Assembly (NCBI GenBank): GCA_964520985.1
Contig: CAZFPB010000001.1
Span: forward strand, 1,674,001-1,738,000
Origin: CAYSGL01 sp964520985
GTDB lineage: Bacteria > Pseudomonadota > Alphaproteobacteria > Micavibrionales > Micavibrionaceae
Direction: 5' to 3'
Length of the DNA: 64,000 bases
Positions 16,207 to 24,675 of the stretch are shown here, piece after piece. The notes under the pieces were generated by a model that was not told the origin of the DNA, did not search any database, and worked only from the letters and a program-made list of their open reading frames with translations. The position numbers and the translations under genes were made by a program. Every line of letters starts with the position of its first letter. Position 1 is the stretch's first letter.

Positions 16207-16560
16207 TTACGGGCCGTTCAGGTCCGCGAGGCTGCTGGCCGTTCCCGCCTTGATTTTGGGCAGGGTGTGATCATACCAGGCGCGATCTCCGCCCTTCATT
16301 TGCCAGCCGGGGCCGCCGGGGAAAAGGCGGTGGAGCGCGCAGGCGTTACGTTTGGCTATCAGCAGCGGAACGTCTTCGCTAGTCAGGATAACCGCATTGA
16401 GGAATTCATCGCTGATCGCGATTTTATCGGCCGCATCGATCAGTTTGAGGCGGATATCATTGTGAAAGTCTGTTTCCTGCGACGTCATACGCCGCCCGGA
16501 TACTTGAACGGGCATTGTGCGTGCGACTAACAAGAAATGACTTTTGAGATCGATCGTCAC
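16207..16560 (-). CDS. Hypothetical protein, possible relative of its upstream neighbour
   Basis: A 117-residue protein of no recognised family. The best start is a GTG at 16560, six bases after the stop of the neighbouring gene, with no good ribosome site, so translational coupling is probable. It opens with LKSHFLLVAR, which echoes MKLHFMLVTA at the start of the next gene. A central CALHRLFPGGPGWQMKGGDRAWYD segment looks conserved. A role is not suggested by sequence. Confidence 0.5.
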   Translation of the reverse strand: MTIDLKSHFLLVARTMPVQVSGRRMTSQETDFHNDIRLKLIDAADKIAISDEFLNAVILTSEDVPLLIAKRNACALHRLFPGGPGWQMKGGDRAWYDHTLPKIKAGTASSLADLNGP

Positions 16561-16566
16561 GAGAGA

Positions 16567-16902
16567 TTAATTCAGCGTCTTGTTGACGGGGCTTACTGTC
16601 TTAGCGCTGGCAGGCGTTTTGCCGTTGAGCGTGGAAATAAAGTCGGCGTATTCCCGGTCGCTGATCAGGGACGCGCCATAGCCCTTGGCTTGAAACGCCT
16701 GTTTTTTCTGCTCCAGAACTGTTGCCTCAGGCGCGTTGAAAATAACGGCATTCTTCAGCGCCCATTCAATTTTCAAAGAGCTCGATTTCGTGCGGTGGAC
16801 CATGCGGTGATGAAACAGCTCTTCCGCGCCGCTCAGGTCCTTTTTTGGCAAATAATCAAAAACGCGCTTATGAGCCGTTACGAGCATAAAATGTAATTTC
16901 AT
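16567..16902 (-). CDS. Hypothetical protein
   Basis: A 111-residue, mostly helical, basic protein of unknown family. It begins MKLHFMLVTAHKRVFDYLPKKDL and contains KIEWALKNAVIFNAPEATVLEQKKQAF. The downstream unknown gene starts six bases after its stop and shares the H-F-x-L-V opening, so the two form a small unit. No signal peptide or membrane segment is clear. It is only 38 bases from the accC stop, so read-through from acc transcription is possible. Confidence 0.5.
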   Translation of the reverse strand: MKLHFMLVTAHKRVFDYLPKKDLSGAEELFHHRMVHRTKSSSLKIEWALKNAVIFNAPEATVLEQKKQAFQAKGYGASLISDREYADFISTLNGKTPASAKTVSPVNKTLN

Positions 16903-16940
16903 GCAGTCTTTATAGCAGATTTTATGATTATGTCAATAAC

Positions 16941-18281
16941 CTAGCGCTCGGCCAGCTTCTTTTCCAGCCAGTGGATGGTGTAGTTGCCGGAGAGGAATTC
17001 CTCCTGCTCCAAAATCCACAGATGTAGCGGCAAGGTGGTTTTGACGCCGTCGACGATAGTCTCGGAAATTGCGCGGCGCATGCGGCGGATACATTCATCG
17101 CGGTTGCGGCCGTGAACGATCAGCTTGCCGACCATGGAATCATAGTAAGGCGGGATCGAGTAGCCGGCATAGATAGCGGAATCGAAACGCACGCCCAGAC
17201 CGCCTGGCGCGTGGAACTGGGTAATCTTACCCGGTGACGGCATGAAGGTTTGCGGGTCTTCGGCATTAATGCGGATTTCCATGGCGTGGCCGCGGAAATG
17301 GATGCGCTCTTTGTTGATGCTGAGCGGCTCGCCATAGGCGACGCGGATCTGCTCGGCGATCAGGTCAATTCCGGTGATCATTTCCGTGACCGGATGCTCC
17401 ACCTGAATGCGGGTGTTCATTTCCATGAAGAAGAACTGACCGTTCTCATACAGGAACTCGATTGTACCAGCGCCGACATAACCCATCTTGCGAATTACGT
17501 CTGCGGCGAGTGAACCGATTGCGGCGCGTTCATCGGCGTTCAGAATTGGTGAAGGCGCTTCTTCCACGAGTTTCTGGTGGCGGCGTTGCGTTGAGCAATC
17601 GCGCTCGCCCAAATGAATGGCGTTACCATGCTTGTCGCCGAACACCTGAATTTCAATGTGGCGCGGCTTTTCGAGATATTTCTCGAGATAGACCGTGTCA
17701 TCGCCGAAGTTGGCTTTAGCTTCCGAGCGGGCGGTCGAGTATGCCTCTTGGAATTCTTCTTCCTTGCGGACAACCTTCATGCCTTTACCACCGCCGCCGC
17801 TGGCGGCTTTGATCAGCACAGGGAAACCGGCTTCACGCGCGAATTTCATGCCGTCTTCCAGCGAATTCATCGCGCCGTCAGAGCCGGGCACAACCGGCAG
17901 GCCCAAGGCTTTCACCGTCTGCTTGGCGACAACCTTATCGCCCATCATGTCGATGTGTTCGGCTTTCGGGCCGATGAAGGTGAAGCCATGTTCTTCGATC
18001 ATCCGGGCGAAGTTGGCGTTCTCCGATAAAAATCCATAGCCCGGGTGAATAGCTTCGGCGCCGGTTAAGGACGCCGCAGTCAGGATAGCCGGTATGTTCA
18101 AATAAGAATCGCGCGCCTGCGCCGGGCCTATACAGACCGATTCATCGGCCATGCGCACGGCCATCGAATTGGCGTCAGCTGTCGAATGTACGGCCACGGT
18201 TTGAATGCCCATCTCGCGGCAGGCACGAATAATACGGAGCGCGATTTCACCACGGTTGGCGATGAGGATTTTTTTGAACAT
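16941..18281 (-). CDS. accC: Biotin carboxylase subunit of acetyl-CoA carboxylase
   Basis: A 446-residue ATP-grasp enzyme that carboxylates the biotin on AccB using bicarbonate and ATP, the first half-reaction of malonyl-CoA formation. Seen: KILIANRGEIALRIIRACRE at the N-terminus, the glycine-rich ATP loop ASGGGGKGMKVV, the EKYLEKPRHIEIQVFGD strand, MEMNTRIQVEHPVTE with the catalytic residues, and VRFDSAIYAGY. Length is normal. It is the last gene of an aroQ-accB-accC run. Confidence 0.97.
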   Translation of the reverse strand: MFKKILIANRGEIALRIIRACREMGIQTVAVHSTADANSMAVRMADESVCIGPAQARDSYLNIPAILTAASLTGAEAIHPGYGFLSENANFARMIEEHGFTFIGPKAEHIDMMGDKVVAKQTVKALGLPVVPGSDGAMNSLEDGMKFAREAGFPVLIKAASGGGGKGMKVVRKEEEFQEAYSTARSEAKANFGDDTVYLEKYLEKPRHIEIQVFGDKHGNAIHLGERDCSTQRRHQKLVEEAPSPILNADERAAIGSLAADVIRKMGYVGAGTIEFLYENGQFFFMEMNTRIQVEHPVTEMITGIDLIAEQIRVAYGEPLSINKERIHFRGHAMEIRINAEDPQTFMPSPGKITQFHAPGGLGVRFDSAIYAGYSIPPYYDSMVGKLIVHGRNRDECIRRMRRAISETIVDGVKTTLPLHLWILEQEEFLSGNYTIHWLEKKLAER

Positions 18282-18299
18282 GGTTTGTTTTTCCGAGTC

Positions 18300-18764
18300 T
18301 TACTCGATAACCATCAGCACATCGCCGAATTCGACCGGCTGGCCGTTTTCGATGAGGATCTTGGTCACCGTGCCGCTCTTATGCGCTTTGATCGGGTTCA
18401 TGACTTTCATGGCTTCGATGATCAGCAGCGTGTCGCCTTGGGAGACGTTATCGCCTTTTTTCACGAAGGCTGGCGCGCCGGGTTCACCGGACATGTAGGC
18501 GGTACCAACCATTGGCGAGGAAAGGGCGCCCGGATGATCGGATGTGATGGTCGCTGGCGCACTGTTATTGGCCTGACCCGGTTGCGTTGGGTCCGAAGAC
18601 ATGTTGAAGTTGGCAGGAGCCGCGTAGCCGGCCGCCGCGCCAATGTAAGAGCCGCCTTTGTTGACGCGAATCATGGAATCGCCTTCGGCGACTTCGATCT
18701 CGTTCAGTCCTGTTTCTTCGAGCAGTTCCGCCAGTTTGCGGATGGCTTTGTCATCTATTTTCAT
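18300..18764 (-). CDS. accB: Biotin carboxyl carrier protein of acetyl-CoA carboxylase
   Basis: A 154-residue BCCP. The N-terminal helix-forming segment (IRKLAELLEETGLNEIEVAEGD) is followed by a flexible Ala/Pro/Asn linker (about 45-80) and the biotinyl domain. The biotin attachment site is K120 in EAMKVMNPI, and the thumb-bearing loop GTAYMSGEPGAPAFVKKGDNV is present. It sits 18 bases upstream of accC. It carries the carboxyl group between AccC and the AccAD transferase, whose genes are not in the window. Confidence 0.96.
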   Translation of the reverse strand: MKIDDKAIRKLAELLEETGLNEIEVAEGDSMIRVNKGGSYIGAAAGYAAPANFNMSSDPTQPGQANNSAPATITSDHPGALSSPMVGTAYMSGEPGAPAFVKKGDNVSQGDTLLIIEAMKVMNPIKAHKSGTVTKILIENGQPVEFGDVLMVIE

Positions 18765-18831
18765 AATTTACCTTTAATTGCCTAAAACCTCATTCTCAAT
18801 AGAGAAAAAGGGGGTGTTTGTCAAAGCGGGG

Positions 18832-19266
18832 CTAAGCGGCGGTCTTGTAGAGAAACTCCAAGCCTTCGATATAGCCCGCAGCCCCTTTACCGGCAATGAC
18901 CAACGTGGCCAAAGGTTCGATATAGGAGTGATGGCGGAAGGCTTCGCGTTGCTTGGGATCAGAGAGATGAACCTCGACGATCGGCACGTCGAGCAGGCGC
19001 AGGGCATCGTGGATGGCAAGCGAGGTGTGGGTGTAGGCGCCGGCATTGATTATTAGTCCGTCTATCTTGCCGCGGGCTTCCTGAATCCAGGTTACCAGTT
19101 CGCCTTCATGGTTGCTCTGGCGAAAGTCTGTTTCGCACTGAAGCTGGCTCGCACGGTTTTCGCATAGCGTACGAATATCGCTCAGTGTGTCGGCCCCATA
19201 AATCTCCGGCTCGCGCAGGCCGAGCATGTTGAGGTTAGGGCCGTTGAGAATCAGGATGGTTTTCAT
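18832..19266 (-). CDS. aroQ: Type II 3-dehydroquinate dehydratase
   Basis: A 144-residue dodecameric dehydratase of the shikimate pathway. The family signature LILNGPNLNMLGLREPEIYG includes the catalytic Tyr23. INAGAYTHTSLAIHDAL and EVHLSDPKQREAFRHHSYI contain the other active-site residues. Aro genes of type II are commonly the first gene before accB-accC in alphaproteobacteria and other proteobacteria, as here (67 bases to accB). Confidence 0.96.
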   Translation of the reverse strand: MKTILILNGPNLNMLGLREPEIYGADTLSDIRTLCENRASQLQCETDFRQSNHEGELVTWIQEARGKIDGLIINAGAYTHTSLAIHDALRLLDVPIVEVHLSDPKQREAFRHHSYIEPLATLVIAGKGAAGYIEGLEFLYKTAA

Positions 19267-19269
19267 GGA

Positions 19270-19767
19270 TTAGTGGTGCGCGTGTTCGTCGCCATCGACA
19301 TGGCCTTCATGGGTGTGATCGTGTCCTTCTTCCACGGGTTTTTGCCCCGGTTTGGAAATCATCACGGGGAAGGTCATTTCGCCCGCTTTTTCAAAGGTCA
19401 GCGTGACATCGAAGGTGTCGCCCTCAGTTAGAGGCGCTTTCAGACCCATCAGCATGATGTGGTTGCCGTGCGGCGCAAGTTCGGCGGAACCGTTGGCGGG
19501 AATGGCAAGGCCATCGACCAGCTGGCGCATTTTCATCGTGCCGCCATCCATGGCCATTTCATGAATTTCAACGCGCTCGGAGACGTCACTGGCAGCCGAT
19601 ACAAGCCTGTCGGCGCCACCATCATTATCGATCGTCATGAAAATTGCGCCGTTCTGGGCAGATGGCGCGGTCGCGAAGGCATAGGCCTCAGCAATACTGA
19701 CATTGCTGCCTTTATCAAAGCAGGCGCTGAGCAGCAGGGGCAACAGAAGGAAAGTAAAGCGGTGCAT
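19270..19767 (-). CDS. PCu(A)C-type periplasmic copper chaperone, probable lipoprotein
   Basis: A 165-residue copper-binding protein. The leader ends in LLSAC, a good lipobox with Cys16, so it is probably anchored by lipid. The PCu(A)C copper site H-x-M ... M-x-M ... H-x-M is seen as EIHEMAMDG, TMKMRQL and GNHIMLMGL. A histidine-rich tail (HDHTHEGHVDGDEHAHH) adds a likely second metal site. Such proteins deliver Cu(I) to cytochrome c oxidase. The stop is three bases before aroQ, and two thiol-redox genes lie upstream. Confidence 0.9.
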   Translation of the reverse strand: MHRFTFLLLPLLLSACFDKGSNVSIAEAYAFATAPSAQNGAIFMTIDNDGGADRLVSAASDVSERVEIHEMAMDGGTMKMRQLVDGLAIPANGSAELAPHGNHIMLMGLKAPLTEGDTFDVTLTFEKAGEMTFPVMISKPGQKPVEEGHDHTHEGHVDGDEHAHH

Positions 19768-19807
19768 GGTTTATATCTCCGGGTTCAATCCGGCGATCAT
19801 AGCGCGT

Positions 19808-20410
19808 TTAGCGCGCCGGTGCCAAGAGCGGCAACAGGGCGGAGACGCTGAAATCTTCAATCGGGGAAGGAACGGTATAAAATACGTTGTTGATGGTTAA
19901 AGCGGGTACCGTCGCTGCGCCGATCCACGCAGCGTCATCCATATTGTCTCTGGACAGCGCATCGACCTTTGCCAGCGTTTCATCCGAAAGGATGGTGTCG
20001 TAGTCCATGCCATATAAAGAAAAAGTTTCGCGCAGGAAGCTTTCCGAAAATTTACCGTTTTGTTCTATAAAAGCCGCGTGAATTTCCGGAAAATGACCCG
20101 CGATCCCTGCCGCCATGGCCAGCCTGGTCAACTTGACCGATTGATTGTCGATATAGGCGACCGGCCGGATGATAAGAGTGAGATCCGGATGCAGGTCGCG
20201 CGCATCATCCAGCGCTTTATACACAGATGCGCAATTGGTGCAGCTGTAATCGATAAAAGCCGCGATGGTGGGGCCTTTGCCGTTCGCTTGTATCAGGAAT
20301 TTAGCGTCCGGCGTTTTGGCATCATGCGCCAGCCACGCAAACCGTCCGTATTCAAATCCTGCATAGAGCAGGATCAGAACACACAGGCCGGTAATAATGC
20401 GAAAAGCCAT
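19808..20410 (-). CDS. DsbA-like thiol oxidoreductase, membrane anchored
   Basis: A thioredoxin-fold protein of 200 residues with an N-terminal hydrophobic anchor (5-20) and the redox site CTNC (57-60) in DYSCTNC. A helical insertion follows, as in the DsbA/thioredoxin_4 group, and the cis-proline equivalent is in ATVPALTIN. It begins six bases after the stop of a second DsbA-like gene, so the two are co-transcribed. It may oxidise, isomerise or reduce periplasmic disulfides, possibly in copper-site assembly with the neighbouring PCu(A)C protein. Confidence 0.85.
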   Translation of the reverse strand: MAFRIITGLCVLILLYAGFEYGRFAWLAHDAKTPDAKFLIQANGKGPTIAAFIDYSCTNCASVYKALDDARDLHPDLTLIIRPVAYIDNQSVKLTRLAMAAGIAGHFPEIHAAFIEQNGKFSESFLRETFSLYGMDYDTILSDETLAKVDALSRDNMDDAAWIGAATVPALTINNVFYTVPSPIEDFSVSALLPLLAPAR

Positions 20411-20416
20411 TGCCGC

Positions 20417-21148
20417 TTATTTTTTGCGGTGTTTGGCGATCAGCTCTTTCATCTGATCGAGCGTGATGTAACCGCGGATGACTTCATCGCCGACGATGAA
20501 ACCGGGCGTACCGGTGATGTTCAGCAGATTGGCACGCGTCAGGTTGGCGTCAATGACGGCCTGAATTTCTTCGCTGTCTTTATCCGCTTTCAGCTTTTTG
20601 ATATCGAGATCGGCATCCTTGGCTTTGCTCTCCAGAACCGAGTCGTTTTTCGGGCCCTGGTGTTTCATCAGCTCGGTGTGGAATTCAAAATATTTGTCCT
20701 GTTTTTGTGCTGCGAGCGCCCATTTGGCGGCTTCGAGAGATGTCGGTCCCAGGATCGGCATTTCAATAAAGTAGAATTTTACTTTCTTGTCGTCCTTCAG
20801 GACGGCCTGCACTTCTTCAAAGGCTTTTTTGCAGTAACCGCAATTGTAATCGAAAAATTCAATGACTTTGACATCAGCATCTTTTGCGCCAACCGATGGG
20901 AAGTTTGCCTTGTCGAGTTCAGCGATTAGTTTTTTGGCAGCCTCGACAGAGTCTGCTTCCAGTTTGGCTTCTTGCGACACGCGGTGATTTTCAAAGCTTT
21001 CGATCAGCACTTCCGGGTGCGCCAGAATGTAGTCTTTGACCAGCGTTTCAATTTCCGTTTTCTGTTCCACGCTGAAGGAGTCTGCGGCCTGAGAAGGCGC
21101 GCTCAACAGCAGGATGGCGGCAGCGGTCATCATAAGAATTTTTTTCAA
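20417..21148 (-). CDS. Periplasmic DsbA-family disulfide oxidoreductase
   Basis: A 243-residue exported protein with a clean signal peptide (1-21, cleavage after SQA-A). Residues 28-85 form a helical N-terminal extension, as in DsbA proteins of the ScsC/BdbD kind that oligomerise. The active site is CGYC (103-106) in FFDYNCGYCKKAF. The cis-Pro loop is GTPGFIVGDEVIRGY. The extension may make it a trimeric isomerase-like protein, which is inference. Confidence 0.9.
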   Translation of the reverse strand: MKKILMMTAAAILLLSAPSQAADSFSVEQKTEIETLVKDYILAHPEVLIESFENHRVSQEAKLEADSVEAAKKLIAELDKANFPSVGAKDADVKVIEFFDYNCGYCKKAFEEVQAVLKDDKKVKFYFIEMPILGPTSLEAAKWALAAQKQDKYFEFHTELMKHQGPKNDSVLESKAKDADLDIKKLKADKDSEEIQAVIDANLTRANLLNITGTPGFIVGDEVIRGYITLDQMKELIAKHRKK

Positions 21149-21201
21149 CGGAAAGTCTCCTTCAAGGCGGTGTGATCGTATCTATCTATATAGTGTATCT
21201 T

Positions 21202-22542
21202 TTATTGTTTGCCGAGCGCAATAAAACTTAAAATATCCTGCGCGCGCAGCCGGTCAGGCGAGCCTTTGGGCAGGTTCGCTACCGCGTAATCGGCATGACC
21301 CTTGGCATAATCTTTCTTGCCCTGAAGCAAGGCTTCTTCGGCCAGATGCAGGCGGGCGGCAGGCTCGTTGCCCATGCGGCCATAGGCGGTGGCCAGCAGG
21401 CGATGCACACTGGTGGAGCGAGGTTCCGCCCTCTGGGCGCGCTGCAGGTTATCGATCGCGCGTTTCAGTTTGCCGCCGTCATTGCCCGCCGTTTCAATCT
21501 GGGCGTGGGCCAGTTCGATGCGGATCAGCGCGGCATCGGGTTTGAGCGCCAGCGCTTTCTCATAGGAGGCCATGCCTTCCGACAGCCGTCCGAAATCAAC
21601 CAGCATCTGGCCTTTGATTTCATGGAAGTAGGGGTTCTTCGGTTCGGCAGCGATCAGCTTGTCCGCCAGCGCAAGCGCCGGCTTCATGTTATTCTCGCGG
21701 TAATTGGCAATGGCGCGGGCATACATCGACGGAATGCCGGTATCGAGATCGTTATAGGCCCAGACGACCTGCGAAGGCTGCATGAAGCCCAGCAGTTTGG
21801 CTTTCATACGCGCATGTTGGTCTGTCCACGCGGCGGGGAGTGGCTTGTCTTTGACCATCGATTGCGCGACGCCGTTTTCGATCGAGGAAATACGGTTGCG
21901 CGTCATCGGGTGGGTCTGCACATATTCGGATTGCTGGCTGGCGGGGGCGAGTTCTTCGTCTTCCAGTTTTTCCATGAACGTTTTCAGGCCCACAGGATTC
22001 AGGCCCGCCTGATTAAGGAAGCGCAAGGCGGCCTGATCGGCGCTGGATTCATAGGTGCGTGAGGTCGATAAAAAGCGCCGCTGCGCCATCGACGCGCCGC
22101 CCGTGCCGAGGACGGCAGCCGCCCCTGCATTGCCGGCTGCTGCGGCAACACCGACGCCGACGATTGCGCCGAGGATGGATTCATAGGAGGCATTCTCCAT
22201 GGCCTCGCGCCCGCGGATCAAGTGTCCGCCCGCAATGTGGCCCAGCTCGTGCGCGACGACGCCAAGCAATTCGCCCGGGTTTTCGGTTTTTTGAATAAGG
22301 CCTGTATAAAGAAAGATGTTGGCACCGCCCGCGACAAAGGCGTTCACGGCAGGGTCTTCGACGATGATGACATTGACCTGATCGCCGTTCATGCCGGCGG
22401 CGTTAAAGACCGGCTCGAACCAGCTCTTCATGTAATCTTCGATTTCAGTGTCGCGGATGATGCTCTGGGCGCGGGCCGGGCCGGGCGCGGCGATCCCTAT
22501 CAAAAGCAGGACAAAGACAAAAAGTCGCGTATAATTCATCAT
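21202..22542 (-). CDS. Periplasmic M48 metalloprotease with TPR repeats (BepA-like)
   Basis: A 446-residue exported zinc protease. A signal peptide (1-25) is followed by the M48 domain with HELGH (98-102) in VVAHELGHIAGGHLIRG. The third zinc ligand glutamate is in YESSADQAALRFL. A C-terminal half of TPR units (about 265-440) starts around WAYNDLDTGIPSMYARAIANYR. This layout matches E. coli BepA/YfgC, a quality-control protease for outer-membrane assembly (LptD). It is the first gene of the minus-strand run ending at aroQ-accBC, though the gap to the DsbA gene is 53 bases. Confidence 0.93.
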   Translation of the reverse strand: MMNYTRLFVFVLLLIGIAAPGPARAQSIIRDTEIEDYMKSWFEPVFNAAGMNGDQVNVIIVEDPAVNAFVAGGANIFLYTGLIQKTENPGELLGVVAHELGHIAGGHLIRGREAMENASYESILGAIVGVGVAAAAGNAGAAAVLGTGGASMAQRRFLSTSRTYESSADQAALRFLNQAGLNPVGLKTFMEKLEDEELAPASQQSEYVQTHPMTRNRISSIENGVAQSMVKDKPLPAAWTDQHARMKAKLLGFMQPSQVVWAYNDLDTGIPSMYARAIANYRENNMKPALALADKLIAAEPKNPYFHEIKGQMLVDFGRLSEGMASYEKALALKPDAALIRIELAHAQIETAGNDGGKLKRAIDNLQRAQRAEPRSTSVHRLLATAYGRMGNEPAARLHLAEEALLQGKKDYAKGHADYAVANLPKGSPDRLRAQDILSFIALGKQ

Positions 22543-22572
22543 GAATTCCTATGGGGAGACTATGGCACAAAG

Positions 22573-22929
22573 ATGACTGATTTGCTTGCGAAATTCCTGC
22601 CGTATCTGGACCTGTTCTGGATCCCGCTGGCGCTGGCCGTGGTGCATCCCGAGCAGCGCATCAAGGCGGTGGTCTTTGCCCTGTGCTGCGCCGGGATGCT
22701 GCGCCTGCAGGTTGAGATGATGGACCAGATTGGCTATCCCCAAGGATTCTTCGGGTGGTGGGACTGGTCGCTGCTGCACCGGGGCATGGCCGGGTATGGG
22801 GTTGGCATGGCACTCTATCTGCTGATGGCGCGTTTATCGCCCCGCACGGATGTTTTTGTGATGATAGCCGCCAGTATTACGGTTTTTATTGCCGCTTTTT
22901 GTGTCACCAGCGCGATGATGGTGCTATAG
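22573..22929 (+). CDS. Small hypothetical inner-membrane protein
   Basis: A 118-residue protein with about four hydrophobic segments (8-25, 30-45, 62-82, 94-117). The start ATG at 22573 follows GGGGAGAC; an upstream in-frame reading would run through the divergent protease gene. A loop has IGYPQGFFGWWDWSLLHRG. I do not recognise the family. Its stop is seven bases before rlmE, so they form an operon. Confidence 0.68.
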   Translation: MTDLLAKFLPYLDLFWIPLALAVVHPEQRIKAVVFALCCAGMLRLQVEMMDQIGYPQGFFGWWDWSLLHRGMAGYGVGMALYLLMARLSPRTDVFVMIAASITVFIAAFCVTSAMMVL

Positions 22930-22936
22930 AAGCGCT

Positions 22937-23587
22937 ATGACAAAAAAGATTAAAACAGCCAAGGGTCGGAAAATATCCTCGATCCGCTGGATTCAGCGCC
23001 AGCTGCGCGACCCGTATGTGATCAAAGCCCATAAAGAAGGGTATCGCAGCCGCGCGGCGTACAAGCTGCTAGAGATTGATGAAAAGCTCGGCGGCGTGAT
23101 CAAGCCGGGCCAGATGATTGTCGATCTGGGCGCCGCCCCGGGTGGCTGGTGCCAGGTGGCGACGCAAAAGGGTGCGCAGGTCGTGGCGATTGATCTGCTC
23201 CCAGTCGATCCCATGGAAAACATGACCTTCTTCCAGAGGGATTTCATGGATGACGATGTCCCGGCTCTCCTGATCGAAGCGATGGGCGATGTTGGCGCAG
23301 ATCTGATTATCTCGGACATCGCGCACAACACGGTCGGGCACCGTAACACCGACCACATCAAAATCATGGCGCTGGTCGATGCGGCCTATGAATTTGCTGT
23401 CGAAGTATTGAAGCCCGACGGTATTTTCATCGCCAAGGTTTTTCAGGGCGGCACGCAAACCGAACTGCTCACCCGCATGAAAAAAGATTTTAAAACGGTC
23501 AAACACATCAAGCCACCATCTTCACGCAAAGAGTCACCGGAGACTTACGTTGTGGCGCAGGGGTTCAGAGCCGTATCTGCCGAATAA
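22937..23587 (+). CDS. rlmE: 23S rRNA (uridine-2552-2'-O)-methyltransferase
   Basis: A 216-residue FtsJ/RrmJ methyltransferase that uses SAM to methylate U2552 in the A-loop of 23S rRNA, a late step in 50S maturation. It has the SAM site VDLGAAPGGWCQVA and the catalytic K-D-K-E set: RAAYKLLEID, SDIAHNTVGH, AKVFQGG and RKESPETYVVAQGF. The N-terminal IRWIQRQLRDPYVIKAHKEGYRSRAAYK is typical. It is followed by a strong hairpin. Confidence 0.95.
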   Translation: MTKKIKTAKGRKISSIRWIQRQLRDPYVIKAHKEGYRSRAAYKLLEIDEKLGGVIKPGQMIVDLGAAPGGWCQVATQKGAQVVAIDLLPVDPMENMTFFQRDFMDDDVPALLIEAMGDVGADLIISDIAHNTVGHRNTDHIKIMALVDAAYEFAVEVLKPDGIFIAKVFQGGTQTELLTRMKKDFKTVKHIKPPSSRKESPETYVVAQGFRAVSAE

Positions 23588-23614
23588 AAAAACGGGGCCT
23601 AAGCGGCCCCGCTT
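23586..23614. terminator. Terminator between rlmE and the zeta-like gene
   Basis: The stem CGGGGCC/GGCCCCG (23593-23599 and 23605-23611) is flanked by seven A residues on the plus strand. The T-run is therefore on the minus strand, so it works best for the converging zeta-like gene. Confidence 0.8.
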
Positions 23615-23632
23615 TAATGGGTGTTCTTCATA

Positions 23633-24472
23633 TTAAAGAGCCAGATTGCGTTTGCGTTGGCTCATCAGGGTGGCAATCGTGATGTTTTGAGCGGCGAAGG
23701 TCTCATTAAAGGCTTGTTCGCGTGCTTCATCGGTAACAATGTAATTGCCATTCTGGCTGCTGGCCACCAGCGTCTGGCTACCTTTTTTGTCACCGGCTGT
23801 GCGGAAGTAGATAGACAGGCGGCCTTGCGCGGCATCCGTCATCTTCTGCATATTACCTGTCAGGGTTAGGTGTTCCTGTGCGACTTCTTCTTGCGTCAGG
23901 GCAATCGTGTGATCTTTCTTGTAACTGGCTTCGAAGCCTTTCAGTTTCACATCCAGCGGCGCCTGATAAATAATCGTGTGCAGCGAGGCTTCTACCCGGG
24001 TGATTGCCTGCAGAAGTTCGATGCCGCCGCTTGTTCTACCGCGCTTGGTCAGGGTGACGTCGCGCTTGGCTTCCCATGCTTCGGTCATCAGACGGTCTTG
24101 CATATAACGGCCGGCTGGCAGGAAACGCATCGTGGCTTCTTGCAGGAAATGTCTTAAGCCTTCTCCGCCACCATATTCCTGAGACTGAATAATTTCTTCC
24201 TGGAAGGAGGGCAGTTCTTTGGCGAAATCTTCCGCATTGCAGATAATGCCGGGGGATTTTTGCATCAGGGTTCGCACGCCTGTGCCGGTGCTGCCGAAAA
24301 TGACGGAGATGGACGGATCGGCTTTTTCAGGGGCTTTCGCAAAAGCGGCGGCTTTAATTTTTTTGTACGTGCTATCGATCTCGGCGCGTGCTGCTTGTGT
24401 ATCGAAGTTCTTCAAATTGGCTTCGCTGATATCAGCGGGAACGATGGTGGCGTTAATGACAAGCTTAGACAT
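23633..24472 (-). CDS. Zeta-toxin-like P-loop protein with degenerate Walker A
   Basis: A 279-residue protein whose middle follows the zeta-toxin/UDP-N-acetylglucosamine-kinase plan. The strand ISVIFGSTGTGVRTLMQ (55-71) sits where the P-loop should be, but the lysine is replaced by Val and the next Ser/Thr by Arg. Then come NAEDFAKELPSFQ (79-91, like the NADEF segment), WEAKRDVTLTKRG (133-145, the position of the IDGT-like strand) and a helix-strand tail. The missing lysine argues against normal kinase activity. No antitoxin-like partner is adjacent. The assignment is by pattern and could be wrong; it is otherwise an unknown protein with its own promoter region and terminator. Confidence 0.5.
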   Translation of the reverse strand: MSKLVINATIVPADISEANLKNFDTQAARAEIDSTYKKIKAAAFAKAPEKADPSISVIFGSTGTGVRTLMQKSPGIICNAEDFAKELPSFQEEIIQSQEYGGGEGLRHFLQEATMRFLPAGRYMQDRLMTEAWEAKRDVTLTKRGRTSGGIELLQAITRVEASLHTIIYQAPLDVKLKGFEASYKKDHTIALTQEEVAQEHLTLTGNMQKMTDAAQGRLSIYFRTAGDKKGSQTLVASSQNGNYIVTDEAREQAFNETFAAQNITIATLMSQRKRNLAL

Positions 24473-24675
24473 GGGATAATACCTATTACCTAAAAAGTGG
24501 GGTTACATTGGCGCCGGAATACGCCTGTCCCCTGTCTATGTCAAACATAAAAATGCAGGGGAGCTATGCGATTTCTTGGATTCAGGCCAAATAGCGATAA
24601 AAATCTTTACATCGGGCCTAAAATCCTTATAACCACACTGCAAATTCCCACTCCCAAGAAGAAAGCGAATTTGCC

